A stretch of DNA of 44,943 nucleotides, from positions 1 to 44,943 of the forward strand of contig CAJFUI010000036.1 in NCBI GenBank assembly GCA_904420145.1. The letters run 5' to 3'. Both the position numbers and the translations under genes were made by a program. The first letter of the stretch is position 1; each line of letters begins with the position of its first letter. The notes beneath the pieces are model-generated. The model did no database searches. It saw only the letters and a list, made by a program, of their open reading frames with translations, and was not told the DNA's origin. Below, in pieces: positions 1 through 10,198 of this stretch. This DNA comes from an uncultured Oscillospiraceae bacterium (GTDB taxonomy: Bacteria; Bacillota; Clostridia; Oscillospirales; Oscillospiraceae).

Positions 1-45
1 CAAGGGTTTGCATATCAAACCCTTGTACGCGCTATCGCGCGAACG
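1..45. repeat. Intergenic palindromic element copy E1 (HP2+HP3, truncated by window edge)
   Basis: caagggtttg-catat-caaacccttg followed by tacgcgctatcgcgcg; same tail as the element at 2741-2784. Confidence 0.6.
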
Positions 46-63
46 TCGACGTGGCCGGCGGCC

Positions 64-837
<774 letters not shown>

Positions 838-1066
838 GGCGGTGTTCTCTCCTATTTTTTATGTTGATTTAGTTTATGAATAGATTCTCACACAGAGAAT
901 AGAATCTACACAATTTGGCGACAGGCACACTGCCCGCCGACTGTCCTTTAAACAGCGGCGGACATGTGCTATAACCCGAATGGTTTTAGGCCGGGTGCTC
1001 ACACTGGCGGAAGAAAAGCAGCTGAAGCGCCGCAGCAACGGATAAAGGGGGGAACGAAATTCCCTC

Positions 1067-1098
1067 TTTACTTATCTAACAGGCGGGCCACGCCGGGC
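1067..1098 (-). repeat. Displaced diverged copy of the pgk 3' end
   Basis: tttacttatctaacaggcgggccacgccgggc vs real pgk end tttacttatccaacaagcaggccacgccgggc at 1238-1269; reads GVARLLDK-stop on the minus strand versus GVACLLDK-stop. Confidence 0.75.
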
Positions 1099-1238
1099 GT
1101 CGCCACAAGCTCCGCATCCTGTGTTTCCCTGCAGGCGGGAAAACGCGCTCGCTGCGCTGCGGCTCCTCTCCCCGCCGAACCCGCGCCTTTGGCGCTGGGC
1201 TTCAGCGGGGACCCCGGAGCTGCCCCGGCACGCAAATT

Positions 1239-2507
1239 TTACTTATCCAACAAGCAGGCCACGCCGGGCAGCTCCTTGCCCTCAAGAAATTCGAGGGAGG
1301 CACCTCCGCCGGTGGAGATGTGGGTCATCTTATCGGCAAAGCCCATCTGGGCCACAGCGGCCGCGCTGTCGCCGCCACCGATAATGGTAATCGCATCGGT
1401 ATCAGCCAAAGCCTTGGCCACCGCCCGGGTACCCTCAGCAAAGGCAGGGAACTCAAAGACGCCCATGGGACCATTCCAGATCACGGTGCCCGCGCCCTTC
1501 ACCGCCTCGGTGTAGGCCGCAATGGTCTTGGGTCCGATGTCCATTCCCATCATGTCGTCGGGAATGGACATAGCGTCGTACAAGACCGGTTTGGCATCGG
1601 CAGAAAACTCCGCAGCGCAGAGGGTGTCTACAGGAAGCAGGAGCTTGGTGCCCTTCTCCTGTGCCTTCGCCAGCATCTCATTGCAGTAATCCAGCCAGTC
1701 CTCCTCTAAGAGGCTCTTGCCGATGCTTCCGCCCTTGGCCTTGGCAAAGGTGTAGGCCATGCCGCCGCCGATAATAATGGTATCGGCGATATCCAGCAGA
1801 TTGTTGATGACGCCGATCTTGCTGGAGACCTTGCTGCCGCCGAGGATGGCCACCAGCGGGCGTTTAGGATTGGAGAGGGCGCCGCCCATGATCTCCAGCT
1901 CCTTCTGAATGAGGAAGCCGCTGACGGCGGGCAGATAGGCGGCCACACCGGCGGTGGAGGCGTGGGCACGGTGGACCGCGCCGAAGGCGTCGGAGACATA
2001 GATCTCTGCCATAGAGGCCATGGCCTTGGCCAGCTCCGGATCGTTCTTGGTCTCGCCCTTTTCAAAACGGGTGTTCTCCAGCAGCATGATCTGGCCGGGC
2101 CGGAGAGCGGCGGCCTTGGCCTTGGCGTCGGGGCCCACCACATCGTCGGCCATAATGACGTCCTGGCCCAGCAGCTCACTCAGACGCTTTGCCACAGGGG
2201 CCAGAGACAGCTTTTTCAGGGACTTCTGCCATGCCTCCTCGGTGATGGAAGCAGGGTCCTTCCCCTTCTCCGTCTGCTTTTTTACATAGGCCTCAAAGGT
2301 GGCGTTGGGCTTGCCCAGATGGGAGCAGGCAATCACAGCTGCCTTCTGCTCCAGCAAATACCGGATGGTGGGCAGGGCGGCCACAATGCGCTTATCGTCG
2401 GTAATGGCGCCGGTGTCCTTGTCCTGAGGGACATTGAAGTCGCAGCGGAGCAAAACCTTCTTCCCCGCCACGTCGATATCTTTGACTGTCTTCTTGTTGT
2501 AATTCAT
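1239..2507 (-). CDS. pgk: Phosphoglycerate kinase
   Basis: [67 protein letters not shown] motifs. Confidence 0.97.
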   Translation of the reverse strand: MNYNKKTVKDIDVAGKKVLLRCDFNVPQDKDTGAITDDKRIVAALPTIRYLLEQKAAVIACSHLGKPNATFEAYVKKQTEKGKDPASITEEAWQKSLKKLSLAPVAKRLSELLGQDVIMADDVVGPDAKAKAAALRPGQIMLLENTRFEKGETKNDPELAKAMASMAEIYVSDAFGAVHRAHASTAGVAAYLPAVSGFLIQKELEIMGGALSNPKRPLVAILGGSKVSSKIGVINNLLDIADTIIIGGGMAYTFAKAKGGSIGKSLLEEDWLDYCNEMLAKAQEKGTKLLLPVDTLCAAEFSADAKPVLYDAMSIPDDMMGMDIGPKTIAAYTEAVKGAGTVIWNGPMGVFEFPAFAEGTRAVAKALADTDAITIIGGGDSAAAVAQMGFADKMTHISTGGGASLEFLEGKELPGVACLLDK

Positions 2508-2603
2508 ACCTTGTCCTCCTATATCAAACTCCGCAAGTAATGGAGAGAAATCGCATTATGGGCTGTCCCCCGCAAAAGGCTTGGACGCGCTGTCCCGCGC
2601 CGC

Positions 2604-2663
2604 TCACTCTCCAGCCATCTCCCCCACATCCAGCAGGCCCGGGAACCCCTGCTGCCGCAGGGC
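2604..2663 (-). repeat. Displaced copy of the trmL 3' end
   Basis: 57/60 identical to 2794-2853 by eye; encodes ...LRQQGFPGLLDVGEMAGE-stop(TGA) versus ...GEMAEE-stop(TAA). Confidence 0.85.
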
Positions 2664-2718
2664 CGCTCCCCGCAAAACCTTCTATTTTGCGGGGCCCCCA
2701 AGGCCACGGAACTTCCTC

Positions 2719-2784
2719 GGCAGGCAGAGCCTGCCTGCGGCAAGCTTTTGCTCCGCAAAAGGCTTGTACGCGCTATCGCGCGAT
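2719..2784. repeat. Intergenic triple-hairpin element copy E2
   Basis: HP1 ggcaggc-aga-gcctgcc; HP2 caagcttttgc-tcc-gcaaaaggcttg; HP3 gcgctatcgcgc. Confidence 0.7.
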
Positions 2785-2793
2785 GCGGGCCCT

Positions 2794-3285
2794 TTACTCC
2801 TCAGCCATCTCCCCCACATCCAGCAGGCCCGGGAACCCCTGCTGCCGCAGGGCTTCATAGGTGAGGATTGCCACGCTGTTGCTGAGATTCAGGCTGCGGG
2901 CCTCCTCCCGCATAGGCAGCCGGATGCAGCGCTCCTCGTGCGCTCTCCGAAAGGATAGGGGAAGTCCCGCCGTCTCCTTACCGAAAAAGAGGTAGCAGCC
3001 GTCGAAGAAGGCGGCCTCCGTATAGGGGCGGGGGGCCTTTGTCGTGGCCAACCACAGGTTAGACGCCGCTTGGGGATTACAGCGGAAAAAATCGTCCAGA
3101 TTTTCATAGTCGTGGATCTCCACCAGATGCCAGTAGTCCAATCCCGCTCTCCGCACGGCCTTTTCGGAAATATCAAAGCCAAGGGGGCGGATCAAATGGA
3201 GCACACTCCCTGTGGCGGCACAGGTGCGGGCAATATTGCCGCAGTTCTGCGGAATCTCCGGCTCTACTAAAACAATGTGGACCAT
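2794..3285 (-). CDS. trmL: tRNA (cytidine(34)-2'-O)-methyltransferase, SpoU/TrmH family
   Basis: MVHIVLVEPEIPQNCGNIARTCAATGS start, LFFGKETAGLP and RSLNLSNSVAI motifs; start taken at internal ATG 3285 because the upstream ORF extension looks non-coding. Confidence 0.92.
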   Translation of the reverse strand: MVHIVLVEPEIPQNCGNIARTCAATGSVLHLIRPLGFDISEKAVRRAGLDYWHLVEIHDYENLDDFFRCNPQAASNLWLATTKAPRPYTEAAFFDGCYLFFGKETAGLPLSFRRAHEERCIRLPMREEARSLNLSNSVAILTYEALRQQGFPGLLDVGEMAEE

Positions 3286-3550
3286 GGGCCGGAAACGCCC
3301 CCCTTCAGCAGCTCTGTTGGAATCGAACCACATTGTAATATAAAAGTTTCCAAATTTCAATAGAAAAAGGAAAAAATACACATAAAATATTGCAGAATGA
3401 CAACTGTAGTATGTACATTCTTCTATGAAATTACCAAAAAAGAAGCGGAAATTTAGAGGAGTTTTCTGTAAAACAGCAAAAGGCGGCAGGCAAAAAAAAT
3501 CTTTCCCAGCAAATTCCGAGGAAAATTTCATCAACTCATCCAATACCCCC

Positions 3551-3580
3551 TTGTTTTTTCGTCCCTTTCATGTGTATAAT
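3551..3580 (+). promoter_or_regulatory. Sigma-A type promoter for the glmU-like gene
   Basis: TTGTTT-18 nt-TATAAT. Confidence 0.6.
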
Positions 3581-3654
3581 GGGGATGGTCTAATAGGCGG
3601 CCTGTCGCCGATAGACAATAGATGGAAGAAATGAGGAAGAAAGGGGCGATAACC

Positions 3655-4683
3655 ATGAATAAAACCTGTGTGGCCATTCATCTTCCCTCCGACGAGAGCA
3701 GCAATTATCATGGTAAGCCGCTGATTCTGCAAAACGTGATGTTCTGTCCCGTGCTGACTTGGTGCACCCGGGCCTGGACGGAGCGGGGTGTTCAGCGGTT
3801 TTATCTTGTCTGTGAGGGAACCTGCAGCCAAGCAATTCTTGACTGTTTCCCGGGAAATGTCGAGGTGGAGACGGTTCTGCCTGGGAACTGGGCTAAGACT
3901 GCCGAGCGGCTGACAGCAGGGGGGTGGCGGATTGAGGAAGCCAGGGAGCCGGTCATGCCGCTTGGCAACCTGATGATCTCCTTCCACTCCATGACGGAGC
4001 TCAACCAACTGCAGGTGGCCTGCCATGACGCAGTGATTACCCACCACCAGAGTAAAGGTGTCCGCATTATGGACCCGGCCAGCGCCTACATCGATCCCCG
4101 GGTAGAGATCGGCGAGGGAACGCTGATTCTGCCCAACACCATTCTCCGCGGCACAACCGTGATTGGTGAAAACTGCGAGATTGGTCCCAATACTATGCTC
4201 ACTGACTGCCAGTTAGGCGATCGGGTGACGGTGAATTCCTCCCAGGCTGCCGGGAGCGAGCTGCGCAGCGACGTGTCGGTGGGTCCTTACGCCCACATCC
4301 GTCCCGGCTGCGTGGTGGAACGGGGCTCCAAGATCGGCGCCTTTGTCCAGCTGAAAAACTGCACTCTCGGCGAGGAGACGAAGATGGCCCACCTCACCTA
4401 TGTGGGCGACGCGGACGTGGGCAGCCACGTGAATTTTGGCTGCGGTACCGTCACATGCAACTACGACGGCTTCGAAAAGCATCGGACTGTGATTGGAAAC
4501 GACGTATTCATCGGCTGCAATGCCAACCTGGTCCCCCCTGTCACCGTGGAGGACGGCGCCTATATCGCCGCCGGCACTACCGTGACGAAGGATGTTCCTT
4601 CTGACAGCCTGGCCATCGGCCGGCCCCGTCAGGAGAACAAGGAGGGCTGGGCCAAGCGCAACAGGGAATTGAAGCAAAAGTAA
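3655..4683 (+). CDS. GlmU-like left-handed beta-helix acetyltransferase with degenerate N-terminal nucleotidyltransferase domain
   Basis: C-terminal half YAHIRPGCVVERGSKIGAFVQLKN...AHLTYVGDADVGSHVNFGCGTVTCNYDG matches GlmU acetyltransferase; no LAAGxGTRM motif in N-terminal half. Confidence 0.85.
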   Translation: MNKTCVAIHLPSDESSNYHGKPLILQNVMFCPVLTWCTRAWTERGVQRFYLVCEGTCSQAILDCFPGNVEVETVLPGNWAKTAERLTAGGWRIEEAREPVMPLGNLMISFHSMTELNQLQVACHDAVITHHQSKGVRIMDPASAYIDPRVEIGEGTLILPNTILRGTTVIGENCEIGPNTMLTDCQLGDRVTVNSSQAAGSELRSDVSVGPYAHIRPGCVVERGSKIGAFVQLKNCTLGEETKMAHLTYVGDADVGSHVNFGCGTVTCNYDGFEKHRTVIGNDVFIGCNANLVPPVTVEDGAYIAAGTTVTKDVPSDSLAIGRPRQENKEGWAKRNRELKQK

Positions 4684-4749
4684 GAAAGACGTTGTCATGA
4701 CAAAATTTTGCCGTAACAGGCAAGGGATGATAAGAGAGAGGAAAAACTT

Positions 4750-5709
4750 ATGATTTCAAGAGGTAAGGACATCAAAGTGTTCTCCGGCAACGCCAACCCC
4801 AAGCTGGCGGCGGATATCTGCAAATATATCGGTATCAAGCTGGGCGAGAGTGAGGTTGGCTGTTTTTCGGATGGCGAGACCTATGCTTCTATTTATGAAA
4901 CAGTCCGCGGCAGCGACGTCTTCCTGATTCAATCCACCTGCGGCCCTGTCAACGACCACCTGATGGAACTGCTCATCATGATCGATGCTATGAAGCGGGC
5001 CTCTGCCGGCCGCGTCACCGCCGTGATCCCCTACTACGGCTACGCCCGTCAGGACCGCAAGGCTAAGGCCAGAGATCCCATTACGGCAAAGCTGGTGGCC
5101 AACATGCTGGTGGCTGCCGGCGCGGACCGGGTGCTGACTATGGATCTCCACGCCTCCCAGATTCAGGGCTTTTTCGACATCCCTGTGGATGTTCTTCTGG
5201 GCAACCCCGTTTTCGTGGACTACTATGCCAAGAAATTCGGCGAGAAGTGTGAGGATATGGTGGTAGTCTCCCCTGACGTGGGCAGCGTGGCCCGGGCCAG
5301 AGCCTTCGCTCAGAAGCTGCACATGCAGCTGGCCATTGTGGATAAGCGCCGCCAGAAGGCCAACCACTGCGAGGTGATGAATGTCATCGGCGACGTGGAG
5401 GGCAAAGAGTGCATCCTCTTTGACGACATGGTGGACACCGCTGGGAGCCTGTGCAACGCGGCCAAGGCCATTGTGGAGGTGGGCGGCGCCACCCGCGTCT
5501 ACGCCTGCGCCTCCCACGGCGTCCTCTCCGGTCCGGCCATCGAGCGTATCAACAACAGCGTCATCACGGAGCTGGCCTTCCTGGACACCATCCCCGCCAT
5601 CGAGGAGGGGCTCAGCGACAAGATCAAGTATCTGACGGTGGCCCCCATGTTTGCCGAGGCTATCGAGCGCATCTATCAGGAGATCTCCGTCTCCAAGCTC
5701 TTTATGTAG
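4750..5709 (+). CDS. prs: Ribose-phosphate pyrophosphokinase
   Basis: KVFSGNANPKLA, YYGYARQDRK, DLHASQIQGFF, VVSPDVGSVARAR, LFDDMVDTAGS motifs. Confidence 0.97.
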   Translation: MISRGKDIKVFSGNANPKLAADICKYIGIKLGESEVGCFSDGETYASIYETVRGSDVFLIQSTCGPVNDHLMELLIMIDAMKRASAGRVTAVIPYYGYARQDRKAKARDPITAKLVANMLVAAGADRVLTMDLHASQIQGFFDIPVDVLLGNPVFVDYYAKKFGEKCEDMVVVSPDVGSVARARAFAQKLHMQLAIVDKRRQKANHCEVMNVIGDVEGKECILFDDMVDTAGSLCNAAKAIVEVGGATRVYACASHGVLSGPAIERINNSVITELAFLDTIPAIEEGLSDKIKYLTVAPMFAEAIERIYQEISVSKLFM

Positions 5710-5839
5710 TCATCAAAGGGGCAGAGCCCCTTTGATGAGAAGGTCTGCACGGCAAAAGGGTCTCGATTTCTTGCGAAATAGTCGACCCTTTTGCCGCGAG
5801 ATGTGTCATTTCCGAGGCGCATGTCCCCGGAAATGACGG
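5708..5839. repeat. Cluster of three consecutive intergenic hairpins downstream of prs
   Basis: catcaaaggggc-aga-gcccctttgatg; cggcaaaagggtc...gacccttttgccg; gtcatttccg...cggaaatgac. Confidence 0.7.
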
Positions 5840-5905
5840 TTTTAAACTCTCCGCCGGGGCGGCGGAGGTTGGAAAATTTTTTGAGCAGGTAATCTTCAAC
5901 ACATC

Positions 5906-5936
5906 GGCGGGGCGGTAATAGCCGCCCCGCCTTTTT
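5906..5936 (+). terminator. Rho-independent terminator
   Basis: ggcggggcgg-taatag-ccgccccgcc followed by ttttt. Confidence 0.8.
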
Positions 5937-5954
5937 AAGGGAGTTTGAACCGCT

Positions 5955-6545
5955 ATGTTTTTTCAGAAGAAGTCCGGCGGCGTGCAGTGGCTGCTGGTGT
6001 GTCTGGGCAACCCGGGCAAGCAGTACGAGAGCACCCGCCACAACATCGGCTTCTTGGCCGCTGACGAGCTGCAGCGGCGGACCGGGGCCAAGTTTAACAA
6101 GCTCCGTTTCCGCGCTCTGACCGGCGAAGTCACCCTCGGCGGAAAGCGTGTGCTGGTGGTCAAGCCCCAGACCTACATGAACCTCAGCGGGGAGGCGGTG
6201 AAGCTGGCCGGCGGCTTTTACAAGATTCCCCCGGAGCGGATTCTCGTCATCTCCGACGACGTGTCGCTGCCTCTGGGAAAGCTGCGCATCCGCGCCGGCG
6301 GCAGCGCCGGGGGACACAACGGGCTCAAAAACATCATCGCCCACCTGGGCACCGACCAGTTTCCCCGCATCCGGGTGGGTGTGGGCGCCCCGACCCATCC
6401 GGAGTATGAGATGGTGGACTGGGTGATCGGCAGCTTCACCCCCGCGGAGAAAAAGGTGGCGGAGGAGGCCGTGGGGCGTGCAGTGGACGCCGCGGCGTGC
6501 CTCATTGAGCGGGGCGTACAGGAGGCCCAGAATCGGTACAATTAG
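5955..6545 (+). CDS. pth: Peptidyl-tRNA hydrolase
   Basis: LLVCLGNPGKQYESTRHNIGF, KPQTYMNLSGEAV, GSAGGHNGLKNII motifs. Confidence 0.97.
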   Translation: MFFQKKSGGVQWLLVCLGNPGKQYESTRHNIGFLAADELQRRTGAKFNKLRFRALTGEVTLGGKRVLVVKPQTYMNLSGEAVKLAGGFYKIPPERILVISDDVSLPLGKLRIRAGGSAGGHNGLKNIIAHLGTDQFPRIRVGVGAPTHPEYEMVDWVIGSFTPAEKKVAEEAVGRAVDAAACLIERGVQEAQNRYN

Positions 6546-6565
6546 GGGGGACTTCCCCTTTGCAT

Positions 6566-6608
6566 GGGAGGAGACAGGGCGTCTGCCGCTCTGTGTCCTC
6601 CCGTTTTT
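6566..6608 (+). terminator. Rho-independent terminator after pth
   Basis: gggaggagacagggcg-tctgc-cgctctgtgtcctccc-gttttt. Confidence 0.75.
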
Positions 6609-6638
6609 CTGTCCCCCGCCTTCTCGCCCCTTTTCCCC

Positions 6639-6667
6639 TTGACAAACCTCTGAAAACCGTTTACCAT
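6639..6667 (+). promoter_or_regulatory. Candidate promoter for mfd
   Basis: TTGACA-17 nt-TACCAT. Confidence 0.45.
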
Positions 6668-6765
6668 GCAAAACGGATCCAATAAACGAAAGCTGGCACA
6701 CTCCCCCTCTCCCGAGGGCGGAGTGCGCCTTATCATGCCTGTAAAAAAGAGAGGAGGCGGATGGG

Positions 6766-9700
6766 ATGACGCCGCTGCTGCAAACCATACTGGAGCTGCC
6801 CGAGGCAGCGGAGGCGGTCTCCGCCCTGCAGGAGGGGCGCGTTCCCCTGGCCATCACCGGCCTTGCGCCCATCCACAAGGCCCACCTGTCCGCCGCCCTC
6901 TCCGCCAAGCTGGAGCGGCCGCTGGTATTCCTCTGCGCGGACGAGGGGGAGGCCAACCGCATGGCTGCCGATCTCGGCGTCCTGCTGGGACGGGCGGCGG
7001 TGAAGCTCTACAGCCGGGAGCTGTATGTGCGGGCTGGGACCGTTACCTCCCGGGAGTGGGAGCACCGGCGGATCGAGGCCCTCTATCAGCTCCTGCAGGG
7101 GAAATGCCCCCTGGTGGTAGCCACCGCCGAGGGACTCCTCCAGCGCACCGGCACCCGAGCTTCGCTGAAAAATGCCGTGCTCCGGCTGAAGGTGGGAAAG
7201 CAGTACGACTTAGAATCGCTGCCGGAGCGTCTGGTGGCCGCCGGCTACACCCGGTGCGATCAGGTGGAGGGCGTAGGCCAGTTTGCCCTGCGGGGCGGTA
7301 TTTTGGACGTCTTCTCCCCTATGATGGACCAGCCCGTCCGCTGCGACTTCTTTGATGATGAGATTGACTCTATGGGCCTCTTTGACCTGACCACCCAGCG
7401 ACGCAGCAAAAACGTCACCTCCGCCCTGCTGCTGCCGGTACTGGAAATCCGGGAGGAGGAGACGGAGAGCCCCTTCGACTATCTCCCGGAGGGAGCCCTT
7501 CTGTGCATGGCGGAGAGCGGCCGCATGTCCGAGCGGGTGAAGGCGGTGCTCTGGCAGGCCAAGGAGGACACAGAGGTTCTTCTGGAACAGGGGGAGGGGC
7601 GGGATCTCACCGCCCTGCTGCTGAGCCAGCGGGAGTGGGAGGTGTCCCTTGCCTCCCTCCCCCTGTGCATGATGGAGTCCCTGCCCACCTCCCGCTACCC
7701 CCTGCGGCCGGCGGCGCTGCTGTCCGTGGGCGCTAAGCAGCTCAGCGGCTACGGCGGCAGCCTCGACACGGCGGCGGGGGACCTGTCCCACTATCTGAAC
7801 ACAGGGTACGGAGTGCTGCTGCTGTGCGGCAACCAGACCCGGGCCAAGAACCTCCACCGCATCCTTGAGGACCGCGGCATCTCTGCCACCCTCGACTTCG
7901 CGGGAGAGGCCATGCCCTCCCGGGGGGAGGCCCGCATCTCCGTAGGCAGCCTATCCGCCGGCGCCGAGTACCCCCAGCTGAAGTTGGCCATCCTCACTGA
8001 GGGGCAGCTCACCACCCCCCTCAGCGGGAGAGCGCCCCAGGCAAAGTCCCGCAGGCGCGACAGCAGCCGCCAGCGCCTCCAGTCCTACACCGATTTGACC
8101 CCCGGCGACTTGGTGGTCCACACCCACCACGGCATCGGCCGCTTCTTAGGCATTCAGCGCATGAATGTGGACGGCGTGATGAAGGACTATATCAAGATCG
8201 CCTACGCCGGCAGCGACTGCCTGTATGTGCCGGCCACATCGCTGGATCTGGTCAGCAAATACATCGGCTCCGGAGCCGATGAGGAGGGCACGCGCACCAA
8301 GCTGAGCAAATTAGGCGGCACCGAGTGGACCAAGCAGAAAAAGCGGGCCAAGGCGGCGGCCAAAGACTTGGCCAAGGGGCTCATCGCCCTCTACGCTGAG
8401 CGCCAGCGCCGCCCCGGCTTCGCCTTTTCCCCCGACTCCCCCTGGCAGCAGGAGTTTGAGGCCGCCTTTGACTACGAGGAGACGGAGGACCAGCTGCGCT
8501 GCATCGCTGAGATCAAAAAGGATATGGAGCGGCCGGTGCCCATGGACCGCCTCCTCTGCGGCGACGTGGGTTACGGCAAGACCGAGGTGGCCCTGCGGGC
8601 AGTGATGAAGTGCGTCCTGGACGGCAAGCAGGCGGCCATCTTGGTGCCCACCACCGTCCTGGCCCAGCAGCACTACGCCACGGCGGTCAGCCGCTTCCGC
8701 AGCTTTCCCGTCACTATCCGGGTGCTCAGCCGCTTTCAGACCCCGGCTCAGAGCAAAAAGATCCTGCAGGAGCTGCTGGCAGGCAAGGTGGACGTCCTCA
8801 TCGGCACCCACCGCCTGCTGCAGAAGGATATTCATTTCAAAGACCTGGGCCTTTTGATTATAGATGAGGAGCAGCGCTTCGGCGTCAGCCACAAGGAGAA
8901 GCTCAAGGAGCTGTCCAAGCAGGTGGATGTGCTCACCCTGACGGCTACACCGATCCCCCGAACGCTGAACATGGCCCTCAGCGGCATCCGGGACATGAGC
9001 ACCCTGGAGGAGCCGCCCCAAAACCGCCAGCCGGTCCAGACCTATGTCCTCGAGCACGACTGGGGGATTCTTTCGGACGCCATTTTCCGGGAGATCGAGC
9101 GGGGCGGGCAGGTCTACTACCTCCACAATCGGGTGGAGACCATCGATCTCACCGCCGCCCGGATCCAGAAGATGCTGGGGGAGGCGGGCCGGGTGGTGGT
9201 GGGCCACGGCAAGATGACGGAGCAGCAGCTGAGCACCGTGATGCAGCAGATGGTAGATGGGGAGGCCCAGGTGATGGTGTGCACCACCATTATTGAAACC
9301 GGCATTGACATCCCCAACGTGAATACGCTCATCATCGAGGATGCCGACCACTTGGGCCTCAGCCAGCTCCACCAGATTCGGGGCCGTGTGGGCCGCAGCG
9401 CCCGCCGGGCTTATGCCTACATGACCTACCGCCGGGGCAAGGTCCTTTCCGAGGTGGCCACCAAGCGCCTGACAGCCATCAAGGAGTATGTGGAGTTCGG
9501 CTCCGGCTTCAAGATTGCCATGCGGGATCTGGAGATCCGCGGCGCGGGGAACCTCCTGGGCCCGGAGCAGAGCGGCTATATGATGACCGTGGGCTACGAC
9601 ATGTACCTCCAGCTCTTGGAGGAGGCGGTGCTGGAGGAACGGGGCGAGGGGCGTCCCAGGGTTACCGAGTGCGCTGCGGATCTGACGCTGTCCGCCCACA

Positions 9701-10119
9701 TCCCGGAGACCTATGTGCCCTCCGCCGAGCAGCGCATGGACCTCTACCGGCGCATCGCCGCCATCCGTTCCAATGACGACGCCTCCGAGCTCTTGGATGA
9801 GCTGCTGGACCGCTATGGGGATCCCCCCAAGAGCGTCCACGCTCTCCTTGACGTGGCGCTGCTGCGCGCCGCCGCCTCCACCGTGGGGGTGACGGAGATC
9901 GTCCAGCGGGGGGACGCCCTGCGCTTTACCTTCTCCGTCATGGAGGCGGAGAGTGTGGTGAAGGTCTGCACCCTGTCCAAGTACCGCCAGCGGCTGCGCC
10001 TCGCCGCCGGAGAGGTCCCCGCCCTCACCCTAACCCTGCGTCCGGGAGAGGACAACTTGGAGGCGGCACTGGCTCTGGTGGAGGATCTCAAGCTCAGCCG
10101 GGAGGAAAACAATCTGTAA
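6766..10119 (+). CDS. mfd: Transcription-repair coupling factor
   Basis: 1117 aa; [75 protein letters not shown] motifs. Confidence 0.97.
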   Translation: MTPLLQTILELPEAAEAVSALQEGRVPLAITGLAPIHKAHLSAALSAKLERPLVFLCADEGEANRMAADLGVLLGRAAVKLYSRELYVRAGTVTSREWEHRRIEALYQLLQGKCPLVVATAEGLLQRTGTRASLKNAVLRLKVGKQYDLESLPERLVAAGYTRCDQVEGVGQFALRGGILDVFSPMMDQPVRCDFFDDEIDSMGLFDLTTQRRSKNVTSALLLPVLEIREEETESPFDYLPEGALLCMAESGRMSERVKAVLWQAKEDTEVLLEQGEGRDLTALLLSQREWEVSLASLPLCMMESLPTSRYPLRPAALLSVGAKQLSGYGGSLDTAAGDLSHYLNTGYGVLLLCGNQTRAKNLHRILEDRGISATLDFAGEAMPSRGEARISVGSLSAGAEYPQLKLAILTEGQLTTPLSGRAPQAKSRRRDSSRQRLQSYTDLTPGDLVVHTHHGIGRFLGIQRMNVDGVMKDYIKIAYAGSDCLYVPATSLDLVSKYIGSGADEEGTRTKLSKLGGTEWTKQKKRAKAAAKDLAKGLIALYAERQRRPGFAFSPDSPWQQEFEAAFDYEETEDQLRCIAEIKKDMERPVPMDRLLCGDVGYGKTEVALRAVMKCVLDGKQAAILVPTTVLAQQHYATAVSRFRSFPVTIRVLSRFQTPAQSKKILQELLAGKVDVLIGTHRLLQKDIHFKDLGLLIIDEEQRFGVSHKEKLKELSKQVDVLTLTATPIPRTLNMALSGIRDMSTLEEPPQNRQPVQTYVLEHDWGILSDAIFREIERGGQVYYLHNRVETIDLTAARIQKMLGEAGRVVVGHGKMTEQQLSTVMQQMVDGEAQVMVCTTIIETGIDIPNVNTLIIEDADHLGLSQLHQIRGRVGRSARRAYAYMTYRRGKVLSEVATKRLTAIKEYVEFGSGFKIAMRDLEIRGAGNLLGPEQSGYMMTVGYDMYLQLLEEAVLEERGEGRPRVTECAADLTLSAHIPETYVPSAEQRMDLYRRIAAIRSNDDASELLDELLDRYGDPPKSVHALLDVALLRAAASTVGVTEIVQRGDALRFTFSVMEAESVVKVCTLSKYRQRLRLAAGEVPALTLTLRPGEDNLEAALALVEDLKLSREENNL

Positions 10120-10198
10120 ATTTTTCTGCAAGGCTATTGTCCGGCCCTCTGGGCCGTGGTATTTTGAAAAAAGTCCATTTCGAGAGGAAGGGGATTCC

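Noticed and set aside
964-1515. 183-aa plus-strand ORF
   Set aside because: Overlaps the intergenic palindromes and is antisense to the pgk 3' end; no RBS or domain support.
5676-6962. 428-aa minus-strand ORF spanning prs end, pth and mfd start
   Set aside because: Crosses a terminator and several hairpins and is antisense to pth; not credible as a gene.
8311-9840. 509-aa minus-strand ORF
   Set aside because: Lies entirely antisense to mfd; composition (His/Gly/Leu-rich) is typical of a shadow ORF in high-GC DNA.
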